In this document: positions 42,761 through 51,524 of the stretch, piece by piece | Layout: each line of letters begins with the position of its first letter | How positions within the stretch are numbered: the first letter of the stretch is position 1 | Assembly: GCF_013337045.2 (NCBI RefSeq) | Contig: NZ_CP118260.1 | Coordinates: forward strand, 881,001-945,000 | Direction of reading: 5' to 3' | DNA: 64,000 bases | Source of the DNA: Agrobacterium vitis | GTDB lineage: Bacteria > Pseudomonadota > Alphaproteobacteria > Rhizobiales > Rhizobiaceae | Program-made: the position numbers and the translations under genes | The notes under the pieces: model-generated | Told to the model about the DNA's origin: nothing | Databases searched by the model: none | Seen by the model: only the letters and a program-made list of their open reading frames with translations

Positions 42761-42789
42761 AAAAAAAACGCCGCGAAGATTCCTGCGCG
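42761..42789 (-). terminator. Terminator-like hairpin in the nrtA leader
   Basis: On the minus strand, a short G/C-rich stem (CGCGC with GCG-G-CG, one bulge) is followed by eight uridines (42768 to 42761), 38 bp before the nrtA start. With the upstream hexaloop hairpins it forms the expected layout of an ANTAR-controlled antitermination leader. The stem is imperfect. Confidence 0.5.
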
Positions 42790-42813
42790 AACCGGGAGGT
42801 GTCCGCTCAAAAA

Positions 42814-42884
42814 CCTTGCGACGTCGATGTCTCAGGGAAAGCGCAGCGTCTGCGCTATTTCGCGTCGGTCGCCGTTGACCACGC
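42814..42884 (-). promoter_or_regulatory. Putative ANTAR (NasT) target hairpins in the nrtA leader RNA
   Basis: On the minus-strand transcript, hairpin 1 (42884-42862) has stem GCGTGGTC/GACC-G-ACGC and the hexaloop AACGGC, which has the required A at loop position 1 and G at position 4. Hairpin 2 (42836-42814) has a GAC/GTC core with hexaloop ATCGAC, again A1 and G4; its lower stem is imperfect. A strong 3-nt-loop hairpin (42856-42840) lies between them. NasT has an ANTAR domain and is known to act as an antiterminator at such sites. Hairpin 1 starts at the predicted +1. Confidence 0.55.
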
Positions 42885-42896
42885 AAATATACAGAA

Positions 42897-42911
42897 GCAA
42901 GACCTGTGCCA
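42897..42911 (-). promoter_or_regulatory. Sigma-54 promoter of the nitrate assimilation operon
   Basis: On the minus strand the sequence is TGGCACAGGTCTTGC, a near-perfect -24/-12 element with GG and GC ten bases apart, preceded by C (YTGGCAC) and followed by T. The predicted transcription start is about 42885, directly in front of the first leader hairpin. RpoN with NtrC would give nitrogen-limitation control. No clear NtrC site was found upstream. Confidence 0.82.
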
Positions 42912-43130
42912 GTTTTACAAAAACCTAGCGAAGAGAACGGTATTTCTCTGATGAGATGCGAAATAATGGATTAATCTATTGAAATTTAATAGATAAAAAA
43001 TTTGATCGAAGGGCGTGGATTTTTGGTGTCGATGGAACCTTAACGGAGGCCACTCGAAAATCCGTCGAGGTTCTCGTCTAATTATTGCGCAGTGCTTATT
43101 TACGTGGCGAAAAAACTGCCCGAAATCCGT

Positions 43131-44402
43131 TCAAATTTCGTCTGGTCTCGCAGATGCTGCAAGAGGGGCGTGCACCGGAAACTGCTTTGGATAGGAGGCA
43201 AGTTTGGCGGGATCGAAGACGAAACCATCGATGAAGCGGTCTCCATCGCGCAGTCCTTCTATCCGCAAATCGTCTAGTGCCAACTGATTGGGCAGGCCAA
43301 GAGCGGCGCGGTAGATATCCGGGCGAAAGGCGCTGGCTGCTTTTTCCACATCAGCTTCGAAGTAGCGCGTCTGCCCCCAGCGGATCATCTGGCTATAGAT
43401 CCACAAAGCCTGGCTCGGGCGGGGGTAGTTTGCCTGCTCGGCATGGAAGCGGAAATAGTGGTCGATGACCCGGCGATTGCCTTTTGCATCCAGATGGAAG
43501 ACGCCGCCCAGCACATGGCGGATGATGTCGCCTGGCGCGCCGATATAGCGTGGTGCGGAGAGCATTTCGGCCAGCGCATCGCGGTTGTCGGGTGCGTCAC
43601 ACCAGCGGGCAGCCTCATCGAGAGCGGTGATCAACCTGTTAACAGTATCCTGGTTTTCCGCCGCCCAATCCGGGCGCATGCCCAGCACTTTTTCAGGGGC
43701 CGATGGCCAGATATCCTGTTTGGCGGCGACGATCCGGCCAACTCCGCGCTCGGACGCCACCATGTTCCAGGGCGCGCCAACGCAAAAGCCGTCAATGGCG
43801 CCTGCGGCCAAGGCATCGGAGGTGAGCGGCGGCGGCACCACGACCAGCTTCACGTCACGGTCCGGATCAATGCCGCCAGCGGCCAGCCAATAGCGAAATT
43901 CGTAATTATGCGAGGAAAACGGATAGGTCATGCCCAAGGTTGGCATCGGCTCGCCGCGTTCGCGCATGATCTCCAGCACACGGGCCAGCGCCCGGACATT
44001 GTCCAGCGCACTGGCCTGCGCTGCAACCAAGCCGGTTTCCTCCATCCGCTGAAACAGCCGGATCGACAGGGTGATTGCATTGCCACCCTGTCCCAGCGAA
44101 AACGCCGTAATGGTCGGGGAGGGGTTGGAGCCGAGGCCGAGCATTGAGGCGACAGGCATCGGCGACAGCATGTGGGCGACATCGAATTGCTGGAAGGCCA
44201 GCCGGTCACGGAGATTGGCCCAGGACACGTCTTTCACCAGTTCCAGGGTCAGGCCGTGGCGCGCCGCAAAGCCGAATTCAACGGCTGCAATCAGCACCGA
44301 GGCATCGACCAGCGGAATGAAGCCGACGCGCAGGTGACGGGTTTCCGTCCGGCCTGGTGCCGGTGCGGAAAGAATGGACCTCTGTGTGGCGGCCTCGGTC
44401 AT
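43131..44402 (-). CDS. nasS: Cytoplasmic nitrate sensor NasS (NrtA-like)
   Basis: 423 aa from ATG 44402 (TGAGGACG upstream); a GTG at 44417 overlapping the nasT stop is the alternative. The NrtA/CmpA fold is clear (HLRVGFIPLVDASVLIAAVEFGFAARHG, DVAHMLSPMPVASM, YPFSSHNYEFRYWLAAGGIDP, FCVGAPWNMVASERG) but there is no signal peptide. NasS holds NasT inactive without nitrate or nitrite and releases it when they bind. It lies directly behind nasT and upstream of the nrtA operon whose leader it should control. Confidence 0.92.
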   Translation of the reverse strand: MTEAATQRSILSAPAPGRTETRHLRVGFIPLVDASVLIAAVEFGFAARHGLTLELVKDVSWANLRDRLAFQQFDVAHMLSPMPVASMLGLGSNPSPTITAFSLGQGGNAITLSIRLFQRMEETGLVAAQASALDNVRALARVLEIMRERGEPMPTLGMTYPFSSHNYEFRYWLAAGGIDPDRDVKLVVVPPPLTSDALAAGAIDGFCVGAPWNMVASERGVGRIVAAKQDIWPSAPEKVLGMRPDWAAENQDTVNRLITALDEAARWCDAPDNRDALAEMLSAPRYIGAPGDIIRHVLGGVFHLDAKGNRRVIDHYFRFHAEQANYPRPSQALWIYSQMIRWGQTRYFEADVEKAASAFRPDIYRAALGLPNQLALDDLRIEGLRDGDRFIDGFVFDPAKLASYPKQFPVHAPLAASARPDEI

Positions 44403-44413
44403 GTCTGGCGTCC

Positions 44414-45001
44414 TCACATCAAAAGGCTGGCGGCGGTGACAACGCTCTGGGCGATCTCCACCATTTTCTTTTTCTCGTTCATGGCGCTTTGCCGCAGCAG
44501 GGCGAAAGCCTCTTCTTCCGACAGGCCACGCATTTTCATCAGGATACCCTTGGCCCGCTCGATCACTTTGCGCTCTTCCAGAGCCGTGCGGGCTTCCGTC
44601 AATTCACGCTGCAATCGCTCAAAGGCCCGGAACCGGATGACGGCCATGTCGAGGATCGGCTTGACGCGCTCCTTGCGCAATCCATCGACGATATAGGCGG
44701 AAACCCCGGCATCGACAGCAGCGGCAATCGATTCCGTATCGGCGCGGTCAACGAACATCGCAATCGGCCGACTGACACTGCGGCTCAGTTGAAACAGATG
44801 TTCAAGCATATCGCGATTGGGGCTTTCCAGGTCGATGATGATCACGTCTGGCGCCAGCGTTTCTATGCTGCGGGCGATACCTTGGACCTCATTGATAACT
44901 GTGACATGCAGATGCCCTGCCTCCCGCAGCCCTTCCTCGATAATCGAGGCGCGGATGGCATTTTCATCGATGACAAGAATGGTCAGGTCGCTATGGGTCA
45001 C
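44414..45001 (-). CDS. nasT: ANTAR-domain antiterminator NasT
   Basis: 195 aa from GTG 45001. Residues about 5-120 form a receiver-like domain (LTILVIDENAIRASII, DVIIIDLESPNRDML). The C-terminal 60 form the ANTAR RNA-binding domain (LTEARTALEERKVIERAKGILMKMRGLSEEEAFALLRQSAM). No histidine kinase is nearby; NasS is the partner. NasT is expected to bind the paired hexaloop hairpins in the nrtA leader and let transcription pass the terminator when nitrate is present. It overlaps the possible GTG start of nasS. Confidence 0.93.
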   Translation of the reverse strand: MTHSDLTILVIDENAIRASIIEEGLREAGHLHVTVINEVQGIARSIETLAPDVIIIDLESPNRDMLEHLFQLSRSVSRPIAMFVDRADTESIAAAVDAGVSAYIVDGLRKERVKPILDMAVIRFRAFERLQRELTEARTALEERKVIERAKGILMKMRGLSEEEAFALLRQSAMNEKKKMVEIAQSVVTAASLLM

Positions 45002-45332
45002 GGATCAGGCTTACCGCACTGCGAAATACTTGACAATTGCATTGCACACCAATGAGCCTGAGAAGGTTTCCAAAAGGGATCGTCGCCCAGCATTATTTGT
45101 GAGCATGACAGTCTGCCTGTCTGGTGATTTTCTTGACGAGGAAGGTTTTCAGGGCCGCGATCAACGGTTTTGGAGAAAAATAGCGCCGGTATAGAGCGAT
45201 TTAAGCAGAGACTCCTTGGGTAACCAGGGAAGGTCTGGTTAGATAGGTCGATAGCAGACTTGACGCCTGTATCGTTTCCATATGTGAATGGTGGCAGGAG
45301 ATGCGCAAAAACAAGATGCGTAAAAACAAAGG
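45002..45332. other. Gene-free stretch upstream of nasT
   Basis: This is the first part of the 468-bp gap between nasT and the pentapeptide gene. It should contain the nasT promoter, but no confident -10/-35 or operator could be assigned. No small ORF with a good ribosome binding site and no tRNA-like structure is visible. Confidence 0.5.
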
Positions 45333-45400
45333 GCTATAGCACGTTAAATTGCTGCATGATTTTCGCCTTATATCAGGTGGGATTTAGGGAATTATGCGGT
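45333..45400 (+). repeat. Dispersed intergenic palindrome, third copy
   Basis: GCTATAGCACG, TGCTGCATGATTTTCGCC and GGGAATTATGCGGTGG follow the layout of the repeats at 54310-54377 and 56861-56931 (GCTATAGC, CTGC-GCATAATTTTCTC, GGAATTATGCAGTAG). It has the same orientation as the copy at 54310 and lies just in front of the pentapeptide gene, so it may overlap that gene's promoter. Confidence 0.6.
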
Positions 45401-45469
45401 GGGGGGAATGCATGGTGGCCGTGCTGTCGATTGCCGGGCATGGCCAAAAAGTGAGGTTGGACCAGATTT

Positions 45470-46195
45470 ATGCAATTCGCTTTGTTCCAGGATGTCAAAA
45501 ACACTGCCAGGCTTGCGTCTTGCCTGTTCTCTCTCGTTGTCATCTCCATGCTCGGCACGAGTGTTGCCCAGGCAGCCGATTGCCGAAGCGGCCCTGCCAG
45601 CAAGGTGGATTGGTCAGAATGCCGCAAACGGCAGTTGATGCTGGGCGGTAGCGACCTTCGCGGTGCCAATCTTTATGATGCGGACTTGAGTTTTACCGAT
45701 TTGAGCAATTCCAGTTTGCAGGCCGCCGATCTGGAAAAGGCGACATTGATCCGCGCCTCTTTCGCTGGCGCCAATGCTGACGGTGCGAAGTTCGACCGTA
45801 TCGAATCCTATCGCGCCGAGATGTCGGCAATGTCTGGAGTGGACGCCAGTTTTGTCTCAGCGGAAATGCAGCGCGTCAATTTGGCTGGCGCCAATCTGGC
45901 CGGTGCTGATTTTACCAAGGCAGAGTTGAGCCGGGTGAATTTTGAAAAGGCCATCCTGATGGGAGCCAAATTCACATTGGCAAACCTGTCCCGCGCCAGT
46001 TTCAATTTGGCGCGGCTGGATGGTGGCGTCGATTTTGAAGACGCATTCCTGTTTCGAACCCGCATTGAGGGGGTGGACCTATCGACAGCCAAGGGGCTGA
46101 AACAGGACCAGGTCAACCTTGCCTGTGGCGATGCCAAGACCAAGCTTCCCGCAGGCCTGACCAACCCATCAGATTGGCCCTGTCCTGCGGATTAA
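45470..46195 (+). CDS. Secreted pentapeptide-repeat protein
   Basis: 241 aa. Residues 1-35 form a signal peptide (hydrophobic LASCLFSLVVISMLGTSV, cleavage at AQA-AD). Residues about 55-190 consist of A(D/N)LxX pentapeptide repeats (GSDLRGANLYDADLSFTDLS, NLAGANLAGADFTKAELSRV), which fold as a right-handed quadrilateral beta helix. Conserved cysteines near the start and end of the mature part (DCRSG, LACGD, WPCPAD) may form disulfides in the periplasm. Function is unknown; secreted pentapeptide proteins of this kind are common in rhizobia. Confidence 0.87.
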   Translation: MQFALFQDVKNTARLASCLFSLVVISMLGTSVAQAADCRSGPASKVDWSECRKRQLMLGGSDLRGANLYDADLSFTDLSNSSLQAADLEKATLIRASFAGANADGAKFDRIESYRAEMSAMSGVDASFVSAEMQRVNLAGANLAGADFTKAELSRVNFEKAILMGAKFTLANLSRASFNLARLDGGVDFEDAFLFRTRIEGVDLSTAKGLKQDQVNLACGDAKTKLPAGLTNPSDWPCPAD

Positions 46196-46202
46196 TCATT
46201 GT

Positions 46203-47162
46203 TCAGCGCAGGATCGGTTCGCCGTGGAAGCGGCGCTTTGACGGTTTGGAAACGCCGAAGCCGACTTCCATCATCAAGCGTGGCTTAGCTGTCGGCACCG
46301 TGCCCATATGGAAACCGAACGGGTCTTCAACAAAGCCCGAACCTGCTGGTCCAGTGAGCGTGACAGCGCTGTCCTTGCCATAATAGTCAAGAACTTCTTC
46401 TGCCGGATGGCCGACAAGCAGGGTCAACTGGTGTTTCAGCCGACGGCGGCGGTGGCTACCCTTAACGAAGATATGCGGCCCTGTGCCCTCATCGACGCTA
46501 TTGATATTGAAGAAGAATTTCAACATGCGCCAATCGTCGAGGTCGAAATGAAACTTGTCGAGCGAGGCCATGCTGCGGTCTTTCTCGGTGGCGGCAGTGG
46601 GAAAGCTCCACCAGAGACGAGTGGTGATCAATTGCGCCTGGCCGCCGAGATAGTTTTTGGCGATATCGATCAGCAACGGATCTCTTTGTACAGCGACAGC
46701 GGCATCGCAATTCAATGTCCGCTCGAACAGGTGACCGCTCAGGATTGGACGTCCGAATGTCTTCTCAGCTTCGGCATGATCGCCTGCCTTGAATTCCAGT
46801 CGCCGGTCGAAATTGCCGAAGCAGGGCGTTTTCAGCGCATGATCATGAATGGATTGATGGATGTCGCCGGGCAATTGCAGTCCGGTGAAAATTCCGTCCT
46901 TCCGCAGGGCAAGCGTTGCGGGTCCGCTGTCTGCCTTGAACATGCTTGGTTGGGTATTGGAGGCCGGTTTGTGCTTGCGCGCTGTCAGCCAGTGCAATTG
47001 GCGACCCGGCATGGTTCTGGCCAGCATAAACATTGGCAGCCAGGCAGGGTTTTCCTTCACGTCGGCAATATATGTCGGAATTCGCACAGCCATGCGGCGA
47101 AAGGCGCTACCTTTACGAGCAATGGATTCGAGGTCTTGCGGGGTCGATTCAATTGTCTGCAT
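46203..47162 (-). CDS. PhyH-like Fe(II)/2-oxoglutarate dioxygenase-related protein
   Basis: 319 aa from ATG 47162 (AGGAGA eight bases upstream); 12 extra codons upstream are unlikely. A probable metal triad is visible: H205 and D207 (DKFHFDLDDW) and H285 (EDPFGFHMGTVP), with PHIFVKGSHRRRR between them. This is the phytanoyl-CoA dioxygenase arrangement. The N-terminal 130 residues show no known domain. The substrate is unknown; such proteins often act in small-molecule or surface-sugar biosynthesis, but no partner genes are adjacent. It ends 7 bp from the convergent pentapeptide gene. Confidence 0.75.
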   Translation of the reverse strand: MQTIESTPQDLESIARKGSAFRRMAVRIPTYIADVKENPAWLPMFMLARTMPGRQLHWLTARKHKPASNTQPSMFKADSGPATLALRKDGIFTGLQLPGDIHQSIHDHALKTPCFGNFDRRLEFKAGDHAEAEKTFGRPILSGHLFERTLNCDAAVAVQRDPLLIDIAKNYLGGQAQLITTRLWWSFPTAATEKDRSMASLDKFHFDLDDWRMLKFFFNINSVDEGTGPHIFVKGSHRRRRLKHQLTLLVGHPAEEVLDYYGKDSAVTLTGPAGSGFVEDPFGFHMGTVPTAKPRLMMEVGFGVSKPSKRRFHGEPILR

Positions 47163-47401
47163 CACTGAAGTCTCCTGGCGAATGCTGCCAAACAGCACGA
47201 TTCGATGGATAGGAGTTATGCGTCACCCACACCTAATAGAGAACATCACATTGTGGCGAAATCGTGACATTTCTTTTATTTCAATGAGTTAGAGTATTTT
47301 CTGGCAAAAAACTGCTTGCTTTGACAGGTGTGTTTGAGGCAGGAAAATAAACCTTACTATTGTTTGAGTAACGAGCCCTTGTCACAGGATCATGAACAAC
47401 C

Positions 47402-48052
47402 ATGCTTGATCGTTTTTTTGGCAGTAACAACCTATCGGGTGTATTTCTCTCGAAAAAAATGGCTATTGGCGTCATTGCTTGGCTGTTTTTAAATGTCGCA
47501 AATCCAACATTTGCAGACTGGCAAGCGGTCGAGCAGATTGCGACTTACCCCGTTTCTGGGCAGAGCGGGCCGCTACTCTATCAATCCATCGGGGAAAAAG
47601 GCCCGGTTATCGGTACTGACAAACGGATGCATGTCATTGCTCATACCACATTCAAGCTGACATGGACACGCAAATATAGGCCGCATGGCAGCGCTTGCGT
47701 GCTGGAGACGGCCATACCTAAATTGACCATTATCTATACGCTGCCCCGTCCATCCCAGTCGCTGACAAGTCCGGTTAAGGAAAACTGGACGAAATTTATC
47801 GCCGGGATTGAGACACACGAGCGTGTCCACGGTCAAAACATCAAGGACATGGTCAAGGCGATCGAGGCGGCAAGCATCGGTCTGACCGTGCCGGATGATC
47901 CCGACTGCAAGAAGATCCGCACGGACCTGACAAAGCGCCTGGGAGAAATTTCCGACCGGAAGCGTGAGCGTGACAGGATATTCGAGCAATCTGAAATGGC
48001 GCCGGGCGGACCCATTCAGCAGCTCATCCTGGGGCTGGTCAATGGCGGGTGA
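47402..48052 (+). CDS. Predicted secreted Zn-dependent protease-like protein, DUF922
   Basis: 216 aa. It has an N-terminal hydrophobic segment (MAIGVIAWLFLNVANPTFA, about 20-38) acting as signal peptide, and a HERVH motif (H139-H143) that fits the HExxH zinc signature of DUF922. TFKLTWTRKYRPHGSACVLETA and the C-terminal helix KRLGEISDRKRERDRIFEQ are family-like. Expected in the periplasm. The start could also be the internal ATG at residue 20, which is closer to the signal core. Stand-alone gene, convergent with the following LysR gene. Confidence 0.8.
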   Translation: MLDRFFGSNNLSGVFLSKKMAIGVIAWLFLNVANPTFADWQAVEQIATYPVSGQSGPLLYQSIGEKGPVIGTDKRMHVIAHTTFKLTWTRKYRPHGSACVLETAIPKLTIIYTLPRPSQSLTSPVKENWTKFIAGIETHERVHGQNIKDMVKAIEAASIGLTVPDDPDCKKIRTDLTKRLGEISDRKRERDRIFEQSEMAPGGPIQQLILGLVNGG

Positions 48053-48068
48053 AAAGCATAGTTTTTCG

Positions 48069-48983
48069 TTAAGCGGGTTCTGCGTCCGTGAAGGCCTTTA
48101 CCTCGTGCAGAAGCCATTGCGTAAATGCCGCCAGTGGTTTTGATGCGGGACGATTATCCGGGGACACGAGATAATAATTGCTCTGGCTGTTGACGCGGTG
48201 CTGCGATGCCAGGACAAGCTGGCCGCTTTCCAACTCTGGCCCGATCAAAAACAGCGGCATCAGCGCGATACCAAGTCCGGCAATGCAGGCCTGGGCCACA
48301 TTCATGAACTGCTCGAAACTCATGGCGGCGCGCGGTGTGGCGGTGATGCCGAGGCTGTCAAACCAATGGTCCCAGGCCAGCGGTCTCGACTTCATCTGGA
48401 TCAGCGGTAGGTCGGCCAGATCGCTGTCCGATTTGATGCGGTGGCTGGCTAGAAAGGCCGGGCTGCACACCGGGGCAACCGTCTCGTCCATCAGGAAGGT
48501 GCAGGTGGCACGCGGCCAGTTCGGCTTGCCGATATGGATGGCAGCATCCAATTGTTCGGCATCGAAATCAAATATGCCGATGCGGGTGGCGAAATTCAGG
48601 TTGATATGCGGGTGGGCGGCGACAAAGCTTGAAATGCGCGGCAAAAGCCAACGTGTTCCAAAGGTCGGCAGGATGGCGATATTCAGCGCATTGCCTTGCG
48701 AACCAGTCATGGCTTCCAGAGAGGCGTCCTGAATCAGAGAAAGTGCTGCCTGGATGGCGCGGTGAAAATTTTCGCCACGCGGCGTCGGGACCACGCCGCG
48801 ACCGTTGCGCAGGAAAAGTTGCGTCCCCAATTGCTCTTCAAGCGTCTGGATCTGCCGGCTGATCGCGCCCTGCGTCAGGTTCAATTCACTGGCGGCAGCG
48901 GAAAAACTGCCCAGCTTCGCCACGGAATCCATTGTGACCAGGGCGCTGGTGGACGGCAGCAGGCGGCGTTGAATGAGCTTCAT
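48069..48983 (-). CDS. LysR family regulator (GcvA-like), probable regulator of glutarate genes
   Basis: 304 aa. N-terminal helix-turn-helix SFSAAASELNLTQGAISRQIQTLEEQLG, then an effector domain with LNIAILPTFGTRWLLPRISSF, the GcvA-type opening. It is divergent from glutaryl-CoA dehydrogenase (start 49083) across only about 100 bp, so it very likely controls gcdH and the CoA transferase. Effector unknown; glutarate or glutaryl-CoA is a fair guess. Confidence 0.88.
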   Translation of the reverse strand: MKLIQRRLLPSTSALVTMDSVAKLGSFSAAASELNLTQGAISRQIQTLEEQLGTQLFLRNGRGVVPTPRGENFHRAIQAALSLIQDASLEAMTGSQGNALNIAILPTFGTRWLLPRISSFVAAHPHINLNFATRIGIFDFDAEQLDAAIHIGKPNWPRATCTFLMDETVAPVCSPAFLASHRIKSDSDLADLPLIQMKSRPLAWDHWFDSLGITATPRAAMSFEQFMNVAQACIAGLGIALMPLFLIGPELESGQLVLASQHRVNSQSNYYLVSPDNRPASKPLAAFTQWLLHEVKAFTDAEPA

Positions 48984-49082
48984 CAGCTATGATTATAACT
49001 CATATCCCGTTTCGTAAACATTGTTTTGCGAATCCGGTCCGATCTGCGAGATTGGTTGTAAGAATTTTTGAGCGAGGATGCC

Positions 49083-50258
49083 ATGAGCTTTGTGTGGGAC
49101 GATCCCTTTCTGCTGGAAGACCAGTTGAGCGACGAAGAGCGGATGATCCGCGATGCGGCGGCGGCCTTTGCCAAGGCTGAACTGAGCCCCCGCGTCGAGG
49201 ATATGTATCTCAACGAAACGACGGAACGTGGACTGTTTCCGCTGATGGGCAAGGCGGGCTTGCTGGGTGTGACCCTGCCGGAAAAATATGGCGCGGCGGG
49301 CGCCAATTACGTCAGCTACGGCCTGGTGGCGCGCGAAGTGGAGCGGGTGGATTCCGGTTTCCGGTCGATGATGAGTGTGCAATCCTCGCTGGTGATCCAT
49401 CCGATCTTTGCCTATGGCTCGGAAGAACAGAAAGACAAATATCTGCCGGGTCTGGTGTCCGGTGAATTGATCGGCTGCTTTGGCCTGACCGAACCTGATG
49501 CGGGCTCCGATCCGGGCGGCATGAAAACCAGAGCCGAAAAGATTGAGGGCGGTTACCGCCTGCGCGGCTCGAAAATGTGGATTTCCAACGCGCCGATCGC
49601 CGATGTGTTCGTGGTCTGGGCCAAATCCGAGGCGCATGATGGCGCCATTCGCGGCTTTGTGCTGGAAAAGGGGATGAAGGGGCTGTCCGCCCCGAAGATC
49701 GGCGGCAAGCTATCGCTGCGCGCGTCGATTACCGGCGAAATCGTCATGGACGGTGTTGAGGTCGGTGAGGATGCCTTGCTGCCTGGCGTCAGTGGGTTGA
49801 AAGGGCCGTTCGGCTGCCTGAACCGGGCGCGCTATGGTATTTCCTGGGGCGTCATGGGGGCTGCCGAAGATTGCTGGGTGCGCTCGCGCCAATATGGTCT
49901 CGACCGCCATCAGTTCGGCAAGCCGCTGGCCGGGATGCAGCTCTATCAGAAGAAGCTCGCCGATATGCAGACCGAAATCGCGCTGGGCTTGCAGGCATCC
50001 TTGCGGGTCGGTCGGTTGATGGACGAGCATAAGCATGCGCCGGAAATGATTTCCCTTATCAAGCGCAACAATTGCGGCAAGGCGCTGGACATTGCCCGCA
50101 TGGCCCGCGACATGCACGGCGGCAATGGTATCCAGATCGAATATCATGTGATGCGGCATTCGCAGAACCTGGAAACGGTCAATACCTATGAAGGCACCCA
50201 TGATGTGCATGCGCTGATCCTGGGCCGCGCCCAGACCGGCATCCAGGCATTTTTCTGA
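49083..50258 (+). CDS. gcdH: Glutaryl-CoA dehydrogenase
   Basis: 391 aa from ATG 49083 (GCGAGG upstream); a TTG five codons earlier is possible. Acyl-CoA dehydrogenase fold with [19 protein letters not shown] and [18 protein letters not shown] around the FAD. The catalytic base lies in [17 protein letters not shown] (E370), the GCDH position. The [24 protein letters not shown] block is GCDH specific. It converts glutaryl-CoA to crotonyl-CoA, with decarboxylation, in lysine and tryptophan breakdown. It is followed after 10 bp by a CoA transferase that would activate glutarate. Confidence 0.94.
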   Translation: MSFVWDDPFLLEDQLSDEERMIRDAAAAFAKAELSPRVEDMYLNETTERGLFPLMGKAGLLGVTLPEKYGAAGANYVSYGLVAREVERVDSGFRSMMSVQSSLVIHPIFAYGSEEQKDKYLPGLVSGELIGCFGLTEPDAGSDPGGMKTRAEKIEGGYRLRGSKMWISNAPIADVFVVWAKSEAHDGAIRGFVLEKGMKGLSAPKIGGKLSLRASITGEIVMDGVEVGEDALLPGVSGLKGPFGCLNRARYGISWGVMGAAEDCWVRSRQYGLDRHQFGKPLAGMQLYQKKLADMQTEIALGLQASLRVGRLMDEHKHAPEMISLIKRNNCGKALDIARMARDMHGGNGIQIEYHVMRHSQNLETVNTYEGTHDVHALILGRAQTGIQAFF

Positions 50259-50268
50259 GGGCGGATCG

Positions 50269-51420
50269 ATGTCGAATGCGCCACTGTCGGGATTGAAGGT
50301 CATCGAACTGGCCCGGATTTTGGCCGGTCCCTGGATCGGCCAGACGCTGGCCGACCTCGGCGCCGATGTGATCAAGGTAGAAAGCCCGCAGGGCGACGAT
50401 ACCCGTAGCTGGGGACCGCCTTTCATCGATGACGGCGTGGAAAAGGCCGCTGCCTATTTCCACGCCTGCAATCGCGGCAAACGGTCGATCACGGCGGATT
50501 TTACCAGAGCTGAAGACATCCAAACCCTGCGCGATCTGATCGCGTCAGCCGATGTGGTGATCGAGAATTTCAAGGTGGGCGGTCTGGCCAAATACGGCCT
50601 TGATTACGACAGCCTGAAAGAGCTTAATCCGAAGCTGGTCTATTGTTCCGTCACCGGCTTTGGCCAGGATGGGCCTTATGCACAACGGGCCGGGTATGAC
50701 TTCATGATCCAGGGCATGAGCGGCATCATGGACCTGACTGGAGAACCTGATGGTGCGCCTCAGAAGATCGGTGTTGCCTTTGCCGATATCTTCACCGGCC
50801 TTTATGGGGTAATCGCCATCCAGGCGGCGCTGGCCCAACGCCTTCAGACCGGACGCGGTCAGTTCATCGACATGGCATTGTTCGACTGCATGTCGGCGGT
50901 ATTGGCCAATCAGGCGATGAATTACGCTGCGTCCGGCATCGTGCCGAAGCGCATGGGCAATAATCATCCCAATATTGCGCCCTACCAGACCTTTCCGGTT
51001 GCCAACGGCCATATCATCATCGCCTGCGGCAACGATGGCCAATTTGTCCGGCTGTGCGGTGTGCTGGGCTTGTCCGAGCTGGCAGTGACGCCTGAATTTT
51101 CCACCAATGCCGCCCGTGTCGCCCATCGCGATCAATTGACCACCGTGATGGAAGACAAGACCTGGCAATTCGAGCGCGACGACCTTTTGGCGCGACTGGA
51201 GGCGGCGACCGTTCCGGCCGGGCCGATCAACACGGTGGCGGACCTGTTCGCCGATCCGCAATTTGCCTTCCGGCAGATGAAAATCACCCCGGATGGCGTG
51301 CCGGGCATCCGAACGCCCATTGTGTTTTCGCAGGCAGAGCTGGAGACCGCGCGCCGCGCACCGCGCTTGGGAGAACATACGGCAGAAATCCTGGTGGAGA
51401 TACGGCACGGCAAGGATTGA
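50269..51420 (+). CDS. CaiB/BaiF family CoA transferase, probable succinyl-CoA:glutarate CoA transferase
   Basis: 383 aa class III CoA transferase. PLSGLKVIELARILAGPWIGQTLADLGADVIKVE opens the protein and the catalytic aspartate is D173 (GVAFADIFTGLYG). The closing GEHTAEIL is also typical. Next to gcdH and a LysR regulator, transfer of CoA to glutarate is the most likely reaction, as in the human SUGCT enzyme. Formyl-CoA transferase is unlikely without oxalate genes. Confidence 0.87.
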   Translation: MSNAPLSGLKVIELARILAGPWIGQTLADLGADVIKVESPQGDDTRSWGPPFIDDGVEKAAAYFHACNRGKRSITADFTRAEDIQTLRDLIASADVVIENFKVGGLAKYGLDYDSLKELNPKLVYCSVTGFGQDGPYAQRAGYDFMIQGMSGIMDLTGEPDGAPQKIGVAFADIFTGLYGVIAIQAALAQRLQTGRGQFIDMALFDCMSAVLANQAMNYAASGIVPKRMGNNHPNIAPYQTFPVANGHIIIACGNDGQFVRLCGVLGLSELAVTPEFSTNAARVAHRDQLTTVMEDKTWQFERDDLLARLEAATVPAGPINTVADLFADPQFAFRQMKITPDGVPGIRTPIVFSQAELETARRAPRLGEHTAEILVEIRHGKD

Positions 51421-51524
51421 AAGGGTTGGTTTCCTTTTGGTTGCTATGGGTCGTAAAACTGCCGTCTTGCATGGTGCGCTGGGGTGTGATCTCAAGTATC
51501 CATCATTCACTGACGGGATCGGCC

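Noticed and set aside
42724-42810. N-terminal extension of nrtA (29 codons)
   Set aside because: It would place the twin-arginine signal internally and lies in the leader containing the hairpin/terminator.
42932-42949. Perfect 6-bp stem with a six-base loop (ATACCG on the minus strand), at first considered an ANTAR hairpin
   Set aside because: It lies upstream of the sigma-54 promoter and so outside the transcript, and loop position 4 is C rather than G.
45250-45300. TTGACG followed by TATGTG as a promoter for the pentapeptide gene
   Set aside because: Spacing is only 15 bp and it is about 170 bp from the gene with the repeat element between; too weak to call.
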